A DNA stretch of 64,000 nt, taken from contig OX424570.1 in NCBI GenBank assembly GCA_949152475.1, positions 7,800,181 through 7,864,180 on the forward strand. The letters are read 5' to 3'. Shown piece by piece: positions 9,401 through 22,813 of the stretch (position 1 is the stretch's first letter; each line of letters opens with the position of its first letter). The notes beneath the pieces were generated by a model. The model had not been told where the DNA came from, did not search any database, and saw nothing but the letters and a program-made list of their open reading frames with translations. The DNA is from Terebella lapidaria (taxonomy: Eukaryota > Annelida > Polychaeta > Terebellida > Terebellidae). The translations under genes and the position numbers were made by a program.

Positions 9401-12400
9401 CATTCGTGTATCTTTTATTACATGAATGTGTATCAAAGATTATCAGTTGTTTGTGTGTGATAGATGTTATATGTCACTTCAGGTAAAGATGTGGATTTTT
9501 TAACAAGGTTAATGAATAAGCATGTTTGTGGATGTCGGTGAGGTATTGATGTACCTGGGTACCAACCAACGTCTAAATAATAGCTGATGCAAACAAGTAA
9601 ATTTAGTGTGAACTTTGTAACTCGATCTTCTATTTTTTTCCTTAACACGGTATTACAGTAACAATGATTATATTCACACACTGTCTGCCACTGTTGACGT
9701 CAGTGCGGCTCCAGACACGAATGTTTAACCGGGCTTTGAAGCTGAAAGTGTTTCACCTAAGGTTGGTATTGATTGTATCTTTTGCGGTGATTGGTATCAT
9801 CGAAATCCAAATACCGGTAGTAAATCAATATCATACCCTTTAATGGTCCACCAACTTTAGTTACATTCAGTGCAAACCTTGAATGTGGGTGTATGGACAA
9901 TTGACCGATATCATCTCCCAAAGCAAAACTAATCAATGAATGACGACAGCCTATCATCCTGTTCATGTGTTTTTCATTTATCGTGAACTGTGCAACTGAA
10001 ATGTTGCATAATCAATAATCCAAAGGTTCTATTTTGAGATGGAACATTATCTTTTTGAACAAACAATCCTGATGACGTACAACCTCAACAAATCCACACA
10101 GATTGTATGGATTTATATACAATTTCAGTGGGATAGTACGTTAACGTGAATCCAGGTCGTCTGCTTAAGCCTATGACTATGACTTTCATGCAATGGCGCA
10201 CCTAGGAATTTACTTGTATATTTTTTTGTCATTACCTTCATTTCAATATTTAATGTGTTTGTATCAGGGATTCACTCATTCACTTTTATGTAAACATGAT
10301 GCGAATGCAAACATGGTGTGCATTATTGACTATTATTAATAAGCTAAGTATGTCAATTAAGTCGTAAACATCAAACCTTGACATTATCACCAAACCTTGA
10401 CCGATATTTCACATAAATATTGGTCAACCATGTTGTCATGTAATATCACGTGATTTGTTTCGTTCTGTTGTAAATATTGATCAAACCATGCCAAGTGTTA
10501 TTGCATGCGGTAGAGTTGTATTGATCAGTCCATACCAAGTATGTTAATTTGACTGTGTTGTCATTATTGCTCAGTCATGTCATGATCATGAACAATCTTG
10601 CAACGGTCATTCCAAAATATATTACTATTTCAATCTGCGAATTATTGGCAACAAAACTTCAAGTGATCATTGCATTAGGCATATAACTCTTAACCAATAA
10701 AATCATAAGACTAATCATTCCTTCAGAAACTTACGAATAATAAAAAAAGTCAGTTGAAATTGAATACTTCATGATTAAGTTAGGATGTGTTTTTTTTTCT
10801 CACGGAACACCAATCACCGCAGATACTAATCAAGATAGGCAAAATTGAATTCAATAAGAAGCATTTGGAAACAGGGACAGATTATCATGATTATTAGGTA
10901 GCTTCATTCCCCAAGAGTATTCACACATGCTGCAGTAATCACAGTGGTCTGTCACGTAAGATTTTTTTTATTTGATATCGCAATTTCCTTTATCAAAAGA
11001 TAACGACGATTGATGGCAGGATGTGCATACATCCATCTCATTTCCAACATTAGTCCGAACATGGTACATTGCATTTACGTTGAATGCAAATTACACAATA
11101 AAAACTTCGATATTGCATTCTTGTTGAAAATCATTTTCTCATTTCATACTTCGAATGTTTCATTTATTCTCAGTACAGTAGTACGAGGATGTAGTATACG
11201 GATGTAGAGAAAAGAAATACTCGCCTGATAGTATGTCTACGTCATGAGATTTAGTATATTTTCACACTATATACTGACTTGGAAACAGTGGACCACGTTA
11301 TCAGTTATTGGTGATTTAAGCATAGTTTTCACTCTATTGCACAGAATAGTGTTTGAACAGCTTATGTCGACAGAATAAAAATCAATACGAAGCATGATTC
11401 CATTACAATTGAGACCTGTCGTCCTACCATTAATCCATACAATTCACGATGAAATTTGTCTATCAGAACCAGTCAGACTCCGTAACCTATGGTCAATGTG
11501 AAAGTAGTTCAGAACCGAATGACATTTTGCACTGCTTGTTTCAATGAAGTTCTGCATTTTGGAATTCTAGGCCGCAAAAACTCTTCCAGGTGTCAAAACT
11601 CGAAGTCTGCTACAATTAAATTACTGCAATTCCCTTTGTCAACTGCTGAACATGAAATGAACAAGAATGTTTTCAACCGAATTCCATTATGATTTTCAAA
11701 TATGCATTTCAATTTTATCTGATTTGTCAACAGAAAATAATAAATTTAGGTGTGTTTGTGTCCTTTACAAGTAGATTCGTTAACATCCTTAAACAATGTG
11801 TGCACCTATAACTGTCTATCTCCACCGAAAATTAAATGGGTATTGGTAATTCAATAGGATGCTATAATATAGCGCCGGACTGCCACAGCTATAGGTAATC
11901 CTACAGTGGGGTAACGTATACAGCGCTTTTGGTTGGATTGTAGAAAAAGAGCGCTTATTAAGCATTGAGCTGGAGGTAAATAAAATATTTACTTACCAAG
12001 CACTAGGTGGATAAATATTCTATTCACTTCCCTGCGAAGTGATTAACGGATTTGTTGTGCCTCGCCTCACTGGAGTCGCATGCCTGAATGCTATTTTAGA
12101 ATGTTTCCACTGCGTTTACTCCATTCGAAGGGACACCAAAATCCCCAAACTGGTGCCACATGATACCCCCCCCCCCCCCCCTCCAATCCGCCACTGTCTA
12201 TTCGTTTTGTTCCACTATTTTACACACGTACAATAATATGTTTTGTCCGTTTTACTTCAACACATTCTGAGGGCACAACGACACGTGCTCAGGGACATAT
12301 ATGCAAAGTGTGGTACTGTTCCGTTCTTCTCTTCCTTAAGTCGGTTAGAACACTATTTAGTCCTATTCTCTGTTTGTGATTGTTTTTGAGGTAATGATTG

Positions 12401-12689
12401 GTATTGTAGTTCATATGAAAACTTCATTCTCCAGGTTTCTCTATTTCCTGAATATTTCATAAGGTTTTATTGATCTTTTTAGAACGAGTCAGAAGCTGTG
12501 CTAAAATGGTGCAAAATCAATAAGTTATAGTTCAGGGTTGAACACCATTATCTGCTTGGCAAAATTCCAGATGATATAGATTCATCCACCTCGTCTGTTT
12601 TAACCTATGCAAAATGATTTTTATGCGGAGGCGTGAGCGAAGACTAATTTACCTAATTTCTTTTATCCCCTTCGTCTTCGTTTTCAAAG

Positions 12690-12908
12690 CGTGTGTGCAA
12701 AGTCGTTTTGATATGTCGAGAGACTCATCCGGTTTAAGTTTGTAGGTGTCTTGGTCGTGCGACAACCGTGTTAATGTCAAATACGTATTGTCTCTTTCAA
12801 GGTTACCTGAATGATAACAGCTCAATCGTGAATGAGGGTGGCAGAGTAGTTCTCCTGCCACTGAACACTAAGCAGAAGTTCACCTGTCAGTTTATTATTC
12901 ATAACTAA
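12690..12908 (+). pseudogene. Cys-containing frame, copy A (interrupted)
   Basis: This is the alpha-A counterpart of the open frames at 40402-40620 and 46301-46519. It follows a pyrimidine-rich tract ending in AG, like a splice acceptor, and ends at the same TAA. It carries an extra in-frame TAA early on (GTTTAA where the other copies have GTTCA), so this copy could not encode the full frame. The minus strand of the same interval is also open (12861-12649), so the coding strand is uncertain. Function unknown. Confidence 0.3.
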
Positions 12909-14431
12909 CACGATCCTTAGCCAACTTCTTACTTCACTTAAAAACTTATGGAAAAGAAATTGTGAGGGCTTTCGTTTATGTCGCCAATGATGGCCGCCCA
13001 CGTTTCCGTATATTTATCGACGGAAACTTTCGTTTCACCCCTCATATTTGACACATATTATGTCATTCACATCATCCTTTCACAGCTCCAATGGATACCA
13101 TCCATACACCAAGTCGCCCGTAGTGTATACACCGATCTATTTTCGTGGATATCCAGTAAACACCACGATGATTGAACCGATCAGCTGTTTGTGTAGCACA
13201 AATCAGTGATTAGCTTGTTGATAAATGTTCCCAATTCCCACCCTGTATATAATCATTGGACCAATCAACCACTGGAGGCCATAATAATGTGGCTGATTTG
13301 TACAAATATCGACGATGAGACAACATTTACCATCAATTTCGCGTCTTTTGTAAATTAGCAGACAATTACTGCGATTGCTATGTCATATTCCTTGTATTAG
13401 CGGTTAATTGGTGTCAAGTCCGACCCATACCGCTTTGCGGAGGAATGCACAATATCCAAATACCGGTGATAATCTGATGCGCACTGGCCTGGAAAAAATA
13501 CCTCCAGAGGGAAAGTTTTAGTGTGTGTTTCTATACAATTATTTATATGTATACATTCACATATTTCCAATGACAAGCAAGTATGTTAGCATGTATCATA
13601 TCCAGATCATTCCAACCAATAAAGAGAAGTTTTGGGAAGGAATATTACATTTTCCTTGATTGATAAGTTGTTTGTTTTCACAGCTTTAGAAATCGTCTAG
13701 CGCCACATTACATAAAAAGTTATCACACTAAGATATTTTGTGAACATTGCTTGAATTGCCGCAAGCAGTGCCATTCTATGATCAACAGTGTATATTATTG
13801 CAGTCAATCAATCGTTGCAAATTACATTGTATTGACATTGATGTATGGATCTAGACGATTGTGTCAAAGATACACACATGTACCAATATGTGTGGAGCCA
13901 CGTTGCAATCGTGCATAAATTTACAACAAAATCATGGAGCGGTTTTCATGAAACGGATGCTCAGAACAGGGTGTCCGACATGCATTGCGGATATTCCGCT
14001 CATCTCCTTTCATACTAGTATTAATCATCTCAATTCCAATTTTCATTGAGTAATTGTAGCGATGTGCTTCCTATTTAATGCATCTGAAATGAAACCAAGT
14101 TTCGACTTATTTTTTCAAAGGAAAATATCCACAAATATTTACTGCTTTCGACTGACTTCGAATTCAAAATCAATGTGCTATAAAACTGTGGATTCTCGCA
14201 AATTCCAATCTTTTTTAATGACGAATGGAACGTATTCATTGAGAACATTTGCATAATACATCTTCATTTATAATCATCCAGATAATTGTTCGGTGCAATC
14301 AGCGAAATTGAATGTGTTCATCAGACCGCACGAGTTTATGTCCGGTGACTTGGCCGCAGCGAATCCCAAGTCTCCAATAGCCAGACTTCACCAGCCACTG
14401 GTAACAATGAACATGATTTGCAATGGTATTT

Positions 14432-14662
14432 TCACAACAAATCAGAGTTGAAGGAATCTGCTTCAAACAGTTTCTTACTTTTGAATATGAAGCTTATTAC
14501 AATGATTGAATATAGTCCAACTATAAATAGTCCATATCGGTCCATGAAAGTTCTCGGAGCATGACGACCAAGATCAGTGTGCTCTCGTCTCTTCATTAAC
14601 ATGAAAAAAACATGCATGTACATAGGGCATTCAATGTATTCGTGAATCAAACCATGATACAT
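14432..14662 (-). other. Short transmembrane-like frame, copy A
   Basis: A 76-codon frame with a basic stretch (KRREHTDLGR), then a hydrophobic stretch (GLFIVGLYSIIVISFIF) and a conserved ending SKKLFEADSFNSDLL. The same frame is open in copies C, D and E but frameshifted and stopped in copy B (about 42190-42290). Copy A has one extra in-frame ATG codon relative to C. It could be a terminal exon relic of a membrane protein, or chance; no start context or splice site decides it. Confidence 0.25.
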
Positions 14663-15699
14663 ACCCGCCTGTGAATCACGTTTGATTCAAGTAGCATTTT
14701 TGTTGAATTTGTTGATTTTTTAACAACATTCATAAGGATTTTTTTTTGTAAGCACAATGACCGTTATTTCTTGGAAGAACATGAACATTTTCAGGTGGTC
14801 GCGAACTTGAAGAATAATTTGCTCTGTCAATCAGAACGACATTAGTGGCTGATTATATGTAAAGTGTACCTGATAAACATTCTAATGTACACACAATATT
14901 GTACAACAATATACAGCTCATCTCGAGATAGTACTGTATTTGTCCTCAATGGCAAATCAGTGTTTAATGTATTGAAGATTACCATAGCATTCAGTCGAGC
15001 AGTTTTTCCGAAATTAGTATGCATTTGCATCACCAAACTAAACAGCCTAAAATTTGCCTCACCATATCCCTTGATATTTGCAGAACAGGGCAACTGCCAG
15101 TGACCGAATCTCTGAAATGGTTGCACACTATGCATGTGTGGCTACTCTATAGATAGATGTCTCATTATTCTATAGATAGTGCATAATGAGACAAATGTCC
15201 CACTGCACAGCCGTCCAAAGTTCAAAGATATATTAACAGGAAGAGAAGCGGCAAAAAATGGTCAGAAATATGTCAACAAACAATCCCAAAGCGATTGGTA
15301 ATAAGTTATAAATAGAAGCATTTCAATCAATAGAATCTAGTGCTAGGTGCTTACGTCCTGGCAAGTTGTGGCTCTTGCTGTCGAATATTGATTGGTCTAT
15401 TGACACCTAAACTAGGGGTGTAAGACTTGAGCCTCAGTCGTATGTACGTCCAGGACCATCCGGGGTTTGGTCCGCGTTGACATCTTGTTGGTACCTGGAT
15501 GGTCCTGGGCACTCAATGTTTGTCCCTGCTTGTCTATGTCCATCCCGGCAGTTTTTTGCTGTAAAGACGAAAAATGTAAATAAGGTATTTTCATATTTTC
15601 AGTCATCATTGGCTCAACAGGGTTCACGACAACAATACAAAACTTCCATTGCAGTAAGGTATGTGTACACACACAATTAAAGATGTATTACATCTGTTA

Positions 15700-16805
15700 A
15701 TTACAGCTTTGATGTGGAAGTTGAACTGCGGTGAACATTGTGTGCTTTCATGAACAGTCAGTTGGACGGACTGTAGTACAATTTATGTAGTTCAATCACG
15801 CTTCAAGTCATATTACTCTGAAAGGAAGGTTTTTACTCACCGTTGTGTCTTTCAGTACTGAGTGACACTGACAGTCAATTACTGTGTCAATTACTGTGTC
15901 CAGCATCAAGACAGATCCACTGAAATCTCATAACAAACAAAAGCCTTGATCAAATAAAGCAACCAAACTCAACAACAATCAGCATTATGACAAAGTATTT
16001 GATCACTTAATTAGACCTATATGGGGGCCGCTACTTCTTATCGGCTAGGATGTACAATAACGTGGGCGATTTCATTTCCAACTCAACTAATTGCCCATAC
16101 TTAGGATCCGGAATGACAATTGGTTACGATAGAAAGGTGTTCTTTATTACAAACGAGATGTTCTTCTTATCCGTATTTATCATTTTGGGCCACTGATTAA
16201 CTCATCATTGTCATTGATTATCATAGGGAAACAGGATTGCCCACTAAATTATACATGTGTTCCTTATTATCTGGCGACCACCACTTTAATTAGATGTAAC
16301 GGTTAACACTACAGTTAATGAGTGGCAGCCGCCAGATGAATATATTTCCATATGTGGCACAGACTGGCTTCCGTAAGCACTGGTGTGCAGATGAGAGCTC
16401 ACGCCAAACCATCAAAACATCCCTATTATCGCCCAGACTCACCATTCAACATGTTCACTTTTCCTCCCACTCCGCGATGCTCCTCTTTTCTTACATTTTT
16501 CATTCAACTCTACAAGGGTAAGATGTGTATATTTCGAAGACATAGACTCCGACATCGTGAGAAAAACAGAACACAGATGACGCTAATTCTCTTGGTGAAT
16601 ATAGCGTAGGGTTGACAAAAACGTTTTGCCCGCTATGGTGGTGGCGCCACCTATCGAATGTAACTCGTTGGTGTCTCATTGGGTGAAGCCCAATTTTTTT
16701 TTTTGAATGGCTGGAAATGGCTCAAAACGAAGAGTGACTCGGTTTGGGGCTGTTCTATTCCATTTCTGTCAGAGAAAGGTCACATCACTAATACTCACTA
16801 TATAG
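15700..16805. other. Non-coding, with a fragment shared with 60.8 kb
   Basis: The only notable content is 16049-16262, which matches the reverse complement of 60726-60938. I see nothing else recognisable. Short frames at 16318-16609 show no domain. Confidence 0.4.
16049..16262 (+). pseudogene. Unidentified conserved fragment, inverted match to 60726-60938
   Basis: Translation from 16050 includes PYLGSGMTIGYDRKVFFIT, nearly the same as PYFGSGMTIGYDGKVFFIT encoded on the minus strand at about 60.85 kb. Upstream of this both copies share the words RLGCTITWAI, but copy 16 kb has a 5-nt tandem insertion (CAACT) that shifts the frame. Similarity at the protein level suggests an ancestral coding exon or a repeat-encoded frame. 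I do not recognise the family. Confidence 0.35.
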
Positions 16806-17443
16806 ATAGACGTGGAATCAATACCCAGTATTATGTATTCCGAGCAAACAAAACAGGGTCCGTTATCCAATCTCATATTCGGGCGGACAGAAAGTCATAT
16901 CAGGCATACGAAGTGAGAGAAAACAAAAATGACAGGGAAACTCATGAACCCCCAAAAATGGCCATCAGTAGGTGAAATCAGGTGTTCCGGAAAGAGTGAG
17001 CATTTCCTGCCCCACTAGTGGCACCCTTCATGAATTCCCCAAACTTAACATGAAAATAAATCTAGTTGCATGGCAGACATGGATTTGCTGTATTTATCAA
17101 CCTGATCATGATGACGTCCATAGAATTTCTTAAACGCAGCTATAAGTTTTGGTAAAACATATCCTTGTCGCAGCAGTTTAGAGACTAGCTGGGCACTTCG
17201 ATAGACAAATCCTCATATTTACAACTAGCTCTGGAATAGCGTATAAGTTGAGAAACAAACACAACATATGCCGGTGACATAGGAATGTTGCTGCTTAGAA
17301 AAGGGAAATTGACTATGGAAAAATTGAAATCATCACGTTTGTCATATAATCTAGTTGACAGGTTAGAATCATTATCAATCTCCAGCCTCAGGTCTAGATA
17401 GTTGGAAAAATTATCGGAGTCTGTAGTATCTTTAATTTCAAGT
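16806..17443 (-). pseudogene. 5'-truncated Penelope-like element copy
   Basis: This interval matches 31515-32155, the 3' part of the full Penelope-like element, beginning at the same 3' boundary (ATAGACGTGGAATCAATACC on the plus strand). It covers the C-terminal part of the RT ORF, ending at the stop at 17047-17045 in element orientation. One base is missing near 17209 relative to the intact copy (CAAAT versus CAAAGT), which shifts the frame. Loss of the 5' part is typical of target-primed insertion. Confidence 0.85.
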
Positions 17444-18094
17444 TCTTTCTTTATATAATTCTTTCAAAGCAGATCTCATGAACATGCATGTTATTAACTC
17501 ATTTCTTCAAGTGGGGTAAGATTGCAGAGTGAAAGAACGACCATGCTATATAAACCACTTGAATCTGAACATTTTCATGAACTTATAGGCTAAGTTGGTA
17601 TCAGTTTTATTTACTTCCTCTAAGTCTGCAGAGAGAGAGACTATCTTCAAAAGAAAACGGAGTCTTGTACAAATAAATACGGGGTACGATCAGTGGAACA
17701 GTAGAATTAGCGTGGCGTAATCGAATCCATTGTACACGCTCATATATGTTAGTTGTGTAAGACAGTGTGCCTCGTTTCCACGTAGTAGGTGTATTTCACG
17801 GATCATTCCCGCTGGTGAGTATCTGGGTAACCTATATATCATGGTGCTATTGGTTTACAGGTACGAGTCGTCTCTCAGCAAAAAGTGACCTTGAACGGAC
17901 AGCATTGTGGCATCTGGCATGTCAGAGGAAAACAAATAATCACAATTTGAAATCAATTATTTGCAACAGTGTTTTAATCTACCCACATTCACTTTCAGCG
18001 ACTAACGATAAATTAATTACGAGAAAGAAAAAACAAATGATATCTTACTGGAACATACATTTCAAGGCGAGCACGATTCTCAATCAAGATGCTC
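17444..18094. other. Non-coding, partly duplicated at 25.2 kb
   Basis: 17810-17940 resembles 25190-25330 (shared words GAGTATCTGGGTAACC, TGGTGCTATT and GACCTTGAA). The rest shows no gene. Confidence 0.4.
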
Positions 18095-19195
18095 CATGCC
18101 GTTAAAGATCTCATATTTATGTTCTCAAAGTGGAGTCTCTTTTATTATCATGACAAAAAATGTGATAAAAAAAGTTCAATGTGAAATCAGTTCAATGATT
18201 ATGTTACGAATGTTGGGATCCGTAATACAGATAGTTTCATGTGATTATATTCAGAGCAATACAAGAAAACCAGAATGGGCATGCATGAAAGGCGGAAACT
18301 ACAAAACTGCCATAATGTGATTATTGTCATTTTCACAGTAATTATTTTTCCAAACACGTGAGCAGTGATGTTGACTACCTAGTTTCCTATAAACATTCCT
18401 ATTTGATGTGTCAACGAAACAGATGTTGCGTAAGTGTGTGGGTGCCTCACAATCCTTGTGTGTTGTTGATCATTGAAATTTCTTTGTCGGCGAACAATCG
18501 TATATTGTTAGCAATTCCTCCAGTTGTGGAGGGGATATTGAACATGATGATTGTTATTCAGTTGTTTTTTATTGTCAATGGTGGGAACATGATAGCACTC
18601 ACATTTCGTGAGAAATGTATGTTTATTTATCAACAGCTAACATGTTTGTTAGTGGTGTATCCCCCTATTATAACACGAATATTATATTCAGCATGACATA
18701 ACACGTGAATCACTTCAGTAATAATGTAGTGATACGATTGTAATTTATCATATGCATACATCTCTGATGACCATGTGATAGAATAAGTATGTTCTGGGGA
18801 TATTGTACTGTTTGGTTCTAATGGGATATTTTGGACATTAACCAGATGAACACCATTAGAACGGCCATTTACGAATGTCAAGTAACGATAGAATGACCAC
18901 ATTTGTATCCTCCGCATTTGCGGTTTTGAGAATTGATATATAATGTACTACCATGCAGTGTACAACTGGTAACAGCAGCCGGGCAACTGACCGAAAGAGA
19001 ACGCCTGATTAGCTGCCTATTGTCAAGTGGAGCACAAAACACTGATTTTCTCAATCACATGTTTCTTGTATCCTGTATAGTAGTATCTAGTGATTAATGC
19101 TCTCAATGAGGATGACAGTATATGAATTTTTGTGTTTGTGTCATTACTGATAGCATGATGCTTGTTGACCTATGAATCAGTTCGGTTAGAATACA
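18095..19195. repeat. Diverged duplication 'beta', copy 1
   Basis: Landmarks shared with copy 2 (20285-21500) and later copies include CTCATATTTATGTTCT near the start, a TAACATGTTT block near 18640, and a block ending in GCACAAAACACTGAT near 19040. It is more diverged than the alpha copies. A 112-codon hydrophobic frame (18358-18696) is not preserved in the other copies, so I do not call it a gene. Confidence 0.6.
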
Positions 19196-19439
19196 CGCAT
19201 CCCGGCTGACTAGAATGCGCGTAGTATTATATTCCTTTTGTTATGCATACCTTTACACATAAGTGCTTAGAATGTTATAGTGAAAAGATTAGAATGACCA
19301 CCTTCAAAGATCAGCAAACGAGACAACTCTATACCATGGATGATTGGTTTAGTTGGATTCAGAATGTAACAAGACAAAATCTTCAAAAGAAAAAAATATC
19401 TAACAGGTTTATTTATTCCCATCTTATTCCATCGCTGGT

Positions 19440-20060
19440 ATTTACCGATGATCCGGCTGCCGGTGATAGTTCGTTAGACATCTTTCCCATATCTTCCGAG
19501 TGATCATGAAACCACCAGGCATATTCGCTATATTTGCCTACGATCGGGCGTCTTCAACGTGTCAGTTCAAATTTACATAATTTCGAGAAAGATTGACAAA
19601 CCAACGATACCCTACCGCAGACCGTATGATAACCTACCGATATTTGCTCGGTGACCGTCTGACATGTACGAAACAGCCGATTATCTGAAGGGCACCCTCT
19701 GAACATTCATTGGCACCCGGCGGGATAACCTGCGGTTATTGCCTGGTGAGCTACCCACATTGGTCGGCCGAAAAATCTGGTCAATCCCTTGGCACCTCGT
19801 GGGCATCAGAAGGGACTCTGGCCGGTCGCCGGCAGGCGATCTAGCGGTCCACAACCGATGCGTCTTTTCTTTTGGCAACGCAAGAAAAATCTGCGTTATT
19901 TTTTTTTCCGATGCCTCCACCGACGTGTCTACGATGTCAGATTGTTGCCTGATGGTCACGGATGGTTTTCCCGCGCTCTGTGGCCAAATTTCAGCCTTTT
20001 CCCGCATTTTATCCTCATCGGCATTGGCATTGGTGCAAATGTGACAAGTTACCCTGATTT
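19440..20060. other. GC-richer island between beta copies, possible unidentified coding
   Basis: This block is noticeably richer in G and C than its surroundings and carries overlapping open frames: 108 codons on the minus strand (20007-19681) and 101 codons on the plus strand (19739-20044). Neither shows a motif I know. It has no counterpart in the other beta copies, so it is either an insertion or a retained unique stretch. Nothing indicates the coding strand. Confidence 0.25.
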
Positions 20061-20284
20061 AACAGAGCTTTAGTATATTGCATTTTGATACAGCAGAGTT
20101 CATCACACAATTTTATGTCAATTCATTCATTTGTCTGCCCACATTCAATTATGTGCAAGGAATTTTAATAATGCGAACTAAAATACATGCATATTGATAC
20201 TCGCAGGCACAGTTTTGGATTGTGGGTAAATAAATCTCCTTTCAGGAAGTTCAAACTTTTCAAGGTTATTACACATTCCAAATA

Positions 20285-22200
20285 AGACGTTCTATCTTGT
20301 GAAAACCTCATATTTATGTTCTGTGAGAGGAATTATTTTCAGAATGAGGACACAAAATACACTGGAAAAGTTCAACGTGACATCTGTTCATTGGCAAACA
20401 ACATTTACATATTTGACAATAACTACCGTAGCTGACAATGTTGGGTCCATGATAACGTCATGAGATTAGATTAAGTGCAGCACAAAAATACCATAATGTG
20501 CATGCATGAAATGTGTCTTTATTGTGACACCCACAAAACTGCAATAATGTGATTATTGTAATTTCCGCTGTAATTATTTTTCCAATGACGTGACCAGAAT
20601 GATAACCTAGTTTCCTGTATGCATTCTAATTTTATTTGATTTGTCAATGAAACAAATCATGCTTGAGTGTGTGGGTGCCTGTGTTCCATGTGTATTGGCC
20701 AATACCACTGTATTTTTGATTTTTTTTCATTTCTGCATTTGAAAGCAATCACAGTTGAAACTATTTATTAATCGATATCTAACATGTTTATGTAATCCCA
20801 TATTATTCCATTATGTTTTATCATTAAAATAATTTATAAATGTGTTCTGGTTTTTTCAATATGATATTCAGGGTGCACAAACATATATGATTCATTTCCG
20901 TTGGATGCAGCGGAGGTTGTAATACTGAAGATATTGTATTGCTTGGTTCTAATGGGTTATTTCTGACAATAGCCAGACGGACATAATTAAAGCGACAATT
21001 TACAAATATCAACAAACGATAAAACATCCACAATCGCATTCTTTTTGTGTGTGTGTGTGCTTTTTTTCAGAAGTGATATATAACATTATGATATGCATGT
21101 CCTGCAATACAGTGCATACGTAACAGATGCAGGACATATGACCCAGAGAGATTGGCCGTTTAGCCATTTATTGTCATGTGATAAGCCATAAAGAACTAGG
21201 GAGCCTTGTGTCATAGGATAGTGCTTAATTGGAGCAATTTAGCCAGCCTGTCAACTAATGAATGGATTGATTCGCAAGGCGCCATTGTGCGTGTGACCTC
21301 GAAGACATGAGTCAGTGGATCCTGAATGCCAGAAAGTTCTAATATTCCACATTTGTGGTCAAAAGAAAAGCTAATTCTTGCTATAAAGTTCCGTGTATTC
21401 TGTATGTTCAGTCAGTGTGGCATTCGATGTATGAGACACTATCTGTAGAGGGATGTGTGTGTTTGTTGCGTCACTGACCACATGACCACACGGAACTGTT
21501 GATAGTGTCCAATAACCTTCCATAACGTACTCATTCACTCTCCGCTCTGATTTCTAGATTTCCTTCACGTACCAGGATGTTGTCGTTTTGGATGGATGGC
21601 AGCTCTTCTGATCGAATATACACAGTCTGGGTACATTCAAAGCAAGGCACTGGTAGTCCATCATCTTCCAATCCAGTTGATTTCCAATTCAGCCACAATT
21701 TATTGACAAGATATTGAAATAACATAATGTTATATTTCTATGCATCTATCATTATTTCGTGCAAGGGAATGGCAGATATCCGTCATGCCTGTTCGTTTGG
21801 TCTAGACTGTGAGGTTTCAGCCTTGATTTTACGAGTTCACTTCGAACAATTTCGAACTGAATAAAGGTGACTCCATATTGTCAATCATACGCGACATGTA
21901 TAAGTGCAATTTTAGAAATAGACATGGCGAGCACAGTGGTTTTGAGAACTTCGAGGTGTCATTTTGCTTATACATATATTGATAATATAATTTACGGAAT
22001 TTTATTGTATTAATATCATTGTCACAGGTGGCAGATATTTTGTTGAGGGCATTATCTCACTTACAGCCGACAGATATCAAACAGCGTTGTTGAACAGTTG
22101 ATATTTTGATCCTGCTTAACTACTCTGCTGTAGTACCATTTATAAGCCCTTTTCTCATATAGGTTATATGAAAACTGTTAAATATTATTGACTTCTTATT
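20285..22200. repeat. Diverged duplication 'beta', copy 2
   Basis: Matches copy 1 from the CTCATATTTATGTTCT landmark. Its later part (21960-22140, including GGCAGATATTTTG, GGGCATTATCTCACTTACAG and GAACAGTTGATATT) matches 24660-24840 in copy 3. No gene recognised. Confidence 0.6.
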
Positions 22201-22813
22201 TCAAGTACGACCTAATTGCTTATAATGTAATCCATGTATGCATTTTCATTCTAATTGATTCCTTAATGGAGATAATCCAGGTTAATTATACAGGTACCCT
22301 TCAGTATGAAGTGTTTTCTTTCTGTGTTAATGTTTAATGAGAAATGGTGATCCGTTCGTCAAGTATTTTTGAAGGGCTGTAATCATTTGCATCTAATGTG
22401 ATGCTACTCAAACGTCACATAAAATTACAGATTGTGTTCTAATATCGATTAAACACATTTATGAGCAGTATATATTTTATACATTTATTATCGAAGCTCT
22501 TGTTAACAATATGTGATAAAATAATGTTACGAGTTGCAACAAATTGTAGTTGGGTGTCTTTTTGTTGTTTTGATGATGACGATGGGAACATAATGATACA
22601 TTTTTAGAATAGACAAGGCTTTTTTTATGTTGACCATTCGGAGAAGATCAGAGAGACTCACAGAGATCAATCAACAATAAAACATCCAAGTTGTCACATT
22701 ATTCGGAAATGGGATCCCTTGCCGAAAAGTTATAGGAAACGAAGTAGGGAATACTATGTTACGTTTATAAACTGTTATTTTGTCAGGTGATCAAAGGTTA
22801 CAGTAACATGAGA

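Larger units (their letters stand above)
8876..15700. repeat. Segmental duplication 'alpha', copy A
   Basis: This AT-rich stretch is repeated, with high visible similarity, elsewhere in the window. 8880-10010 matches 28775-29900. 10010-11380 matches 36930-38480. 11380-13800 matches 38980-41500 and 44800-47380. 13800-14880 matches 41500-42470, 47385-48230, 48841-49720 and 49735-50480. 14880-15700 matches 42470-43260 and 50480-51350. Copy A is the least interrupted and serves as the reference. It contains no convincing complete gene; its short open frames are mostly disrupted in the other copies. Confidence 0.85.

Noticed and set aside
11985..12010. U1 snRNA-like ACTTACC word
   Set aside because: Only a short match beside a small local inverted repeat; no snRNA body.
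13861..14049. Plus frame recurring in alpha copies A, B, C and D
   Set aside because: Copy C loses the frame by a small deletion in an A run and copy D diverges; similarity follows from recent duplication.
14842..15135. 97-codon minus frame in alpha A
   Set aside because: Corresponding frames in copies B and E are broken by indels; open only here.
18358..18696. 112-codon hydrophobic frame
   Set aside because: Not preserved in the other beta copies and no domain.
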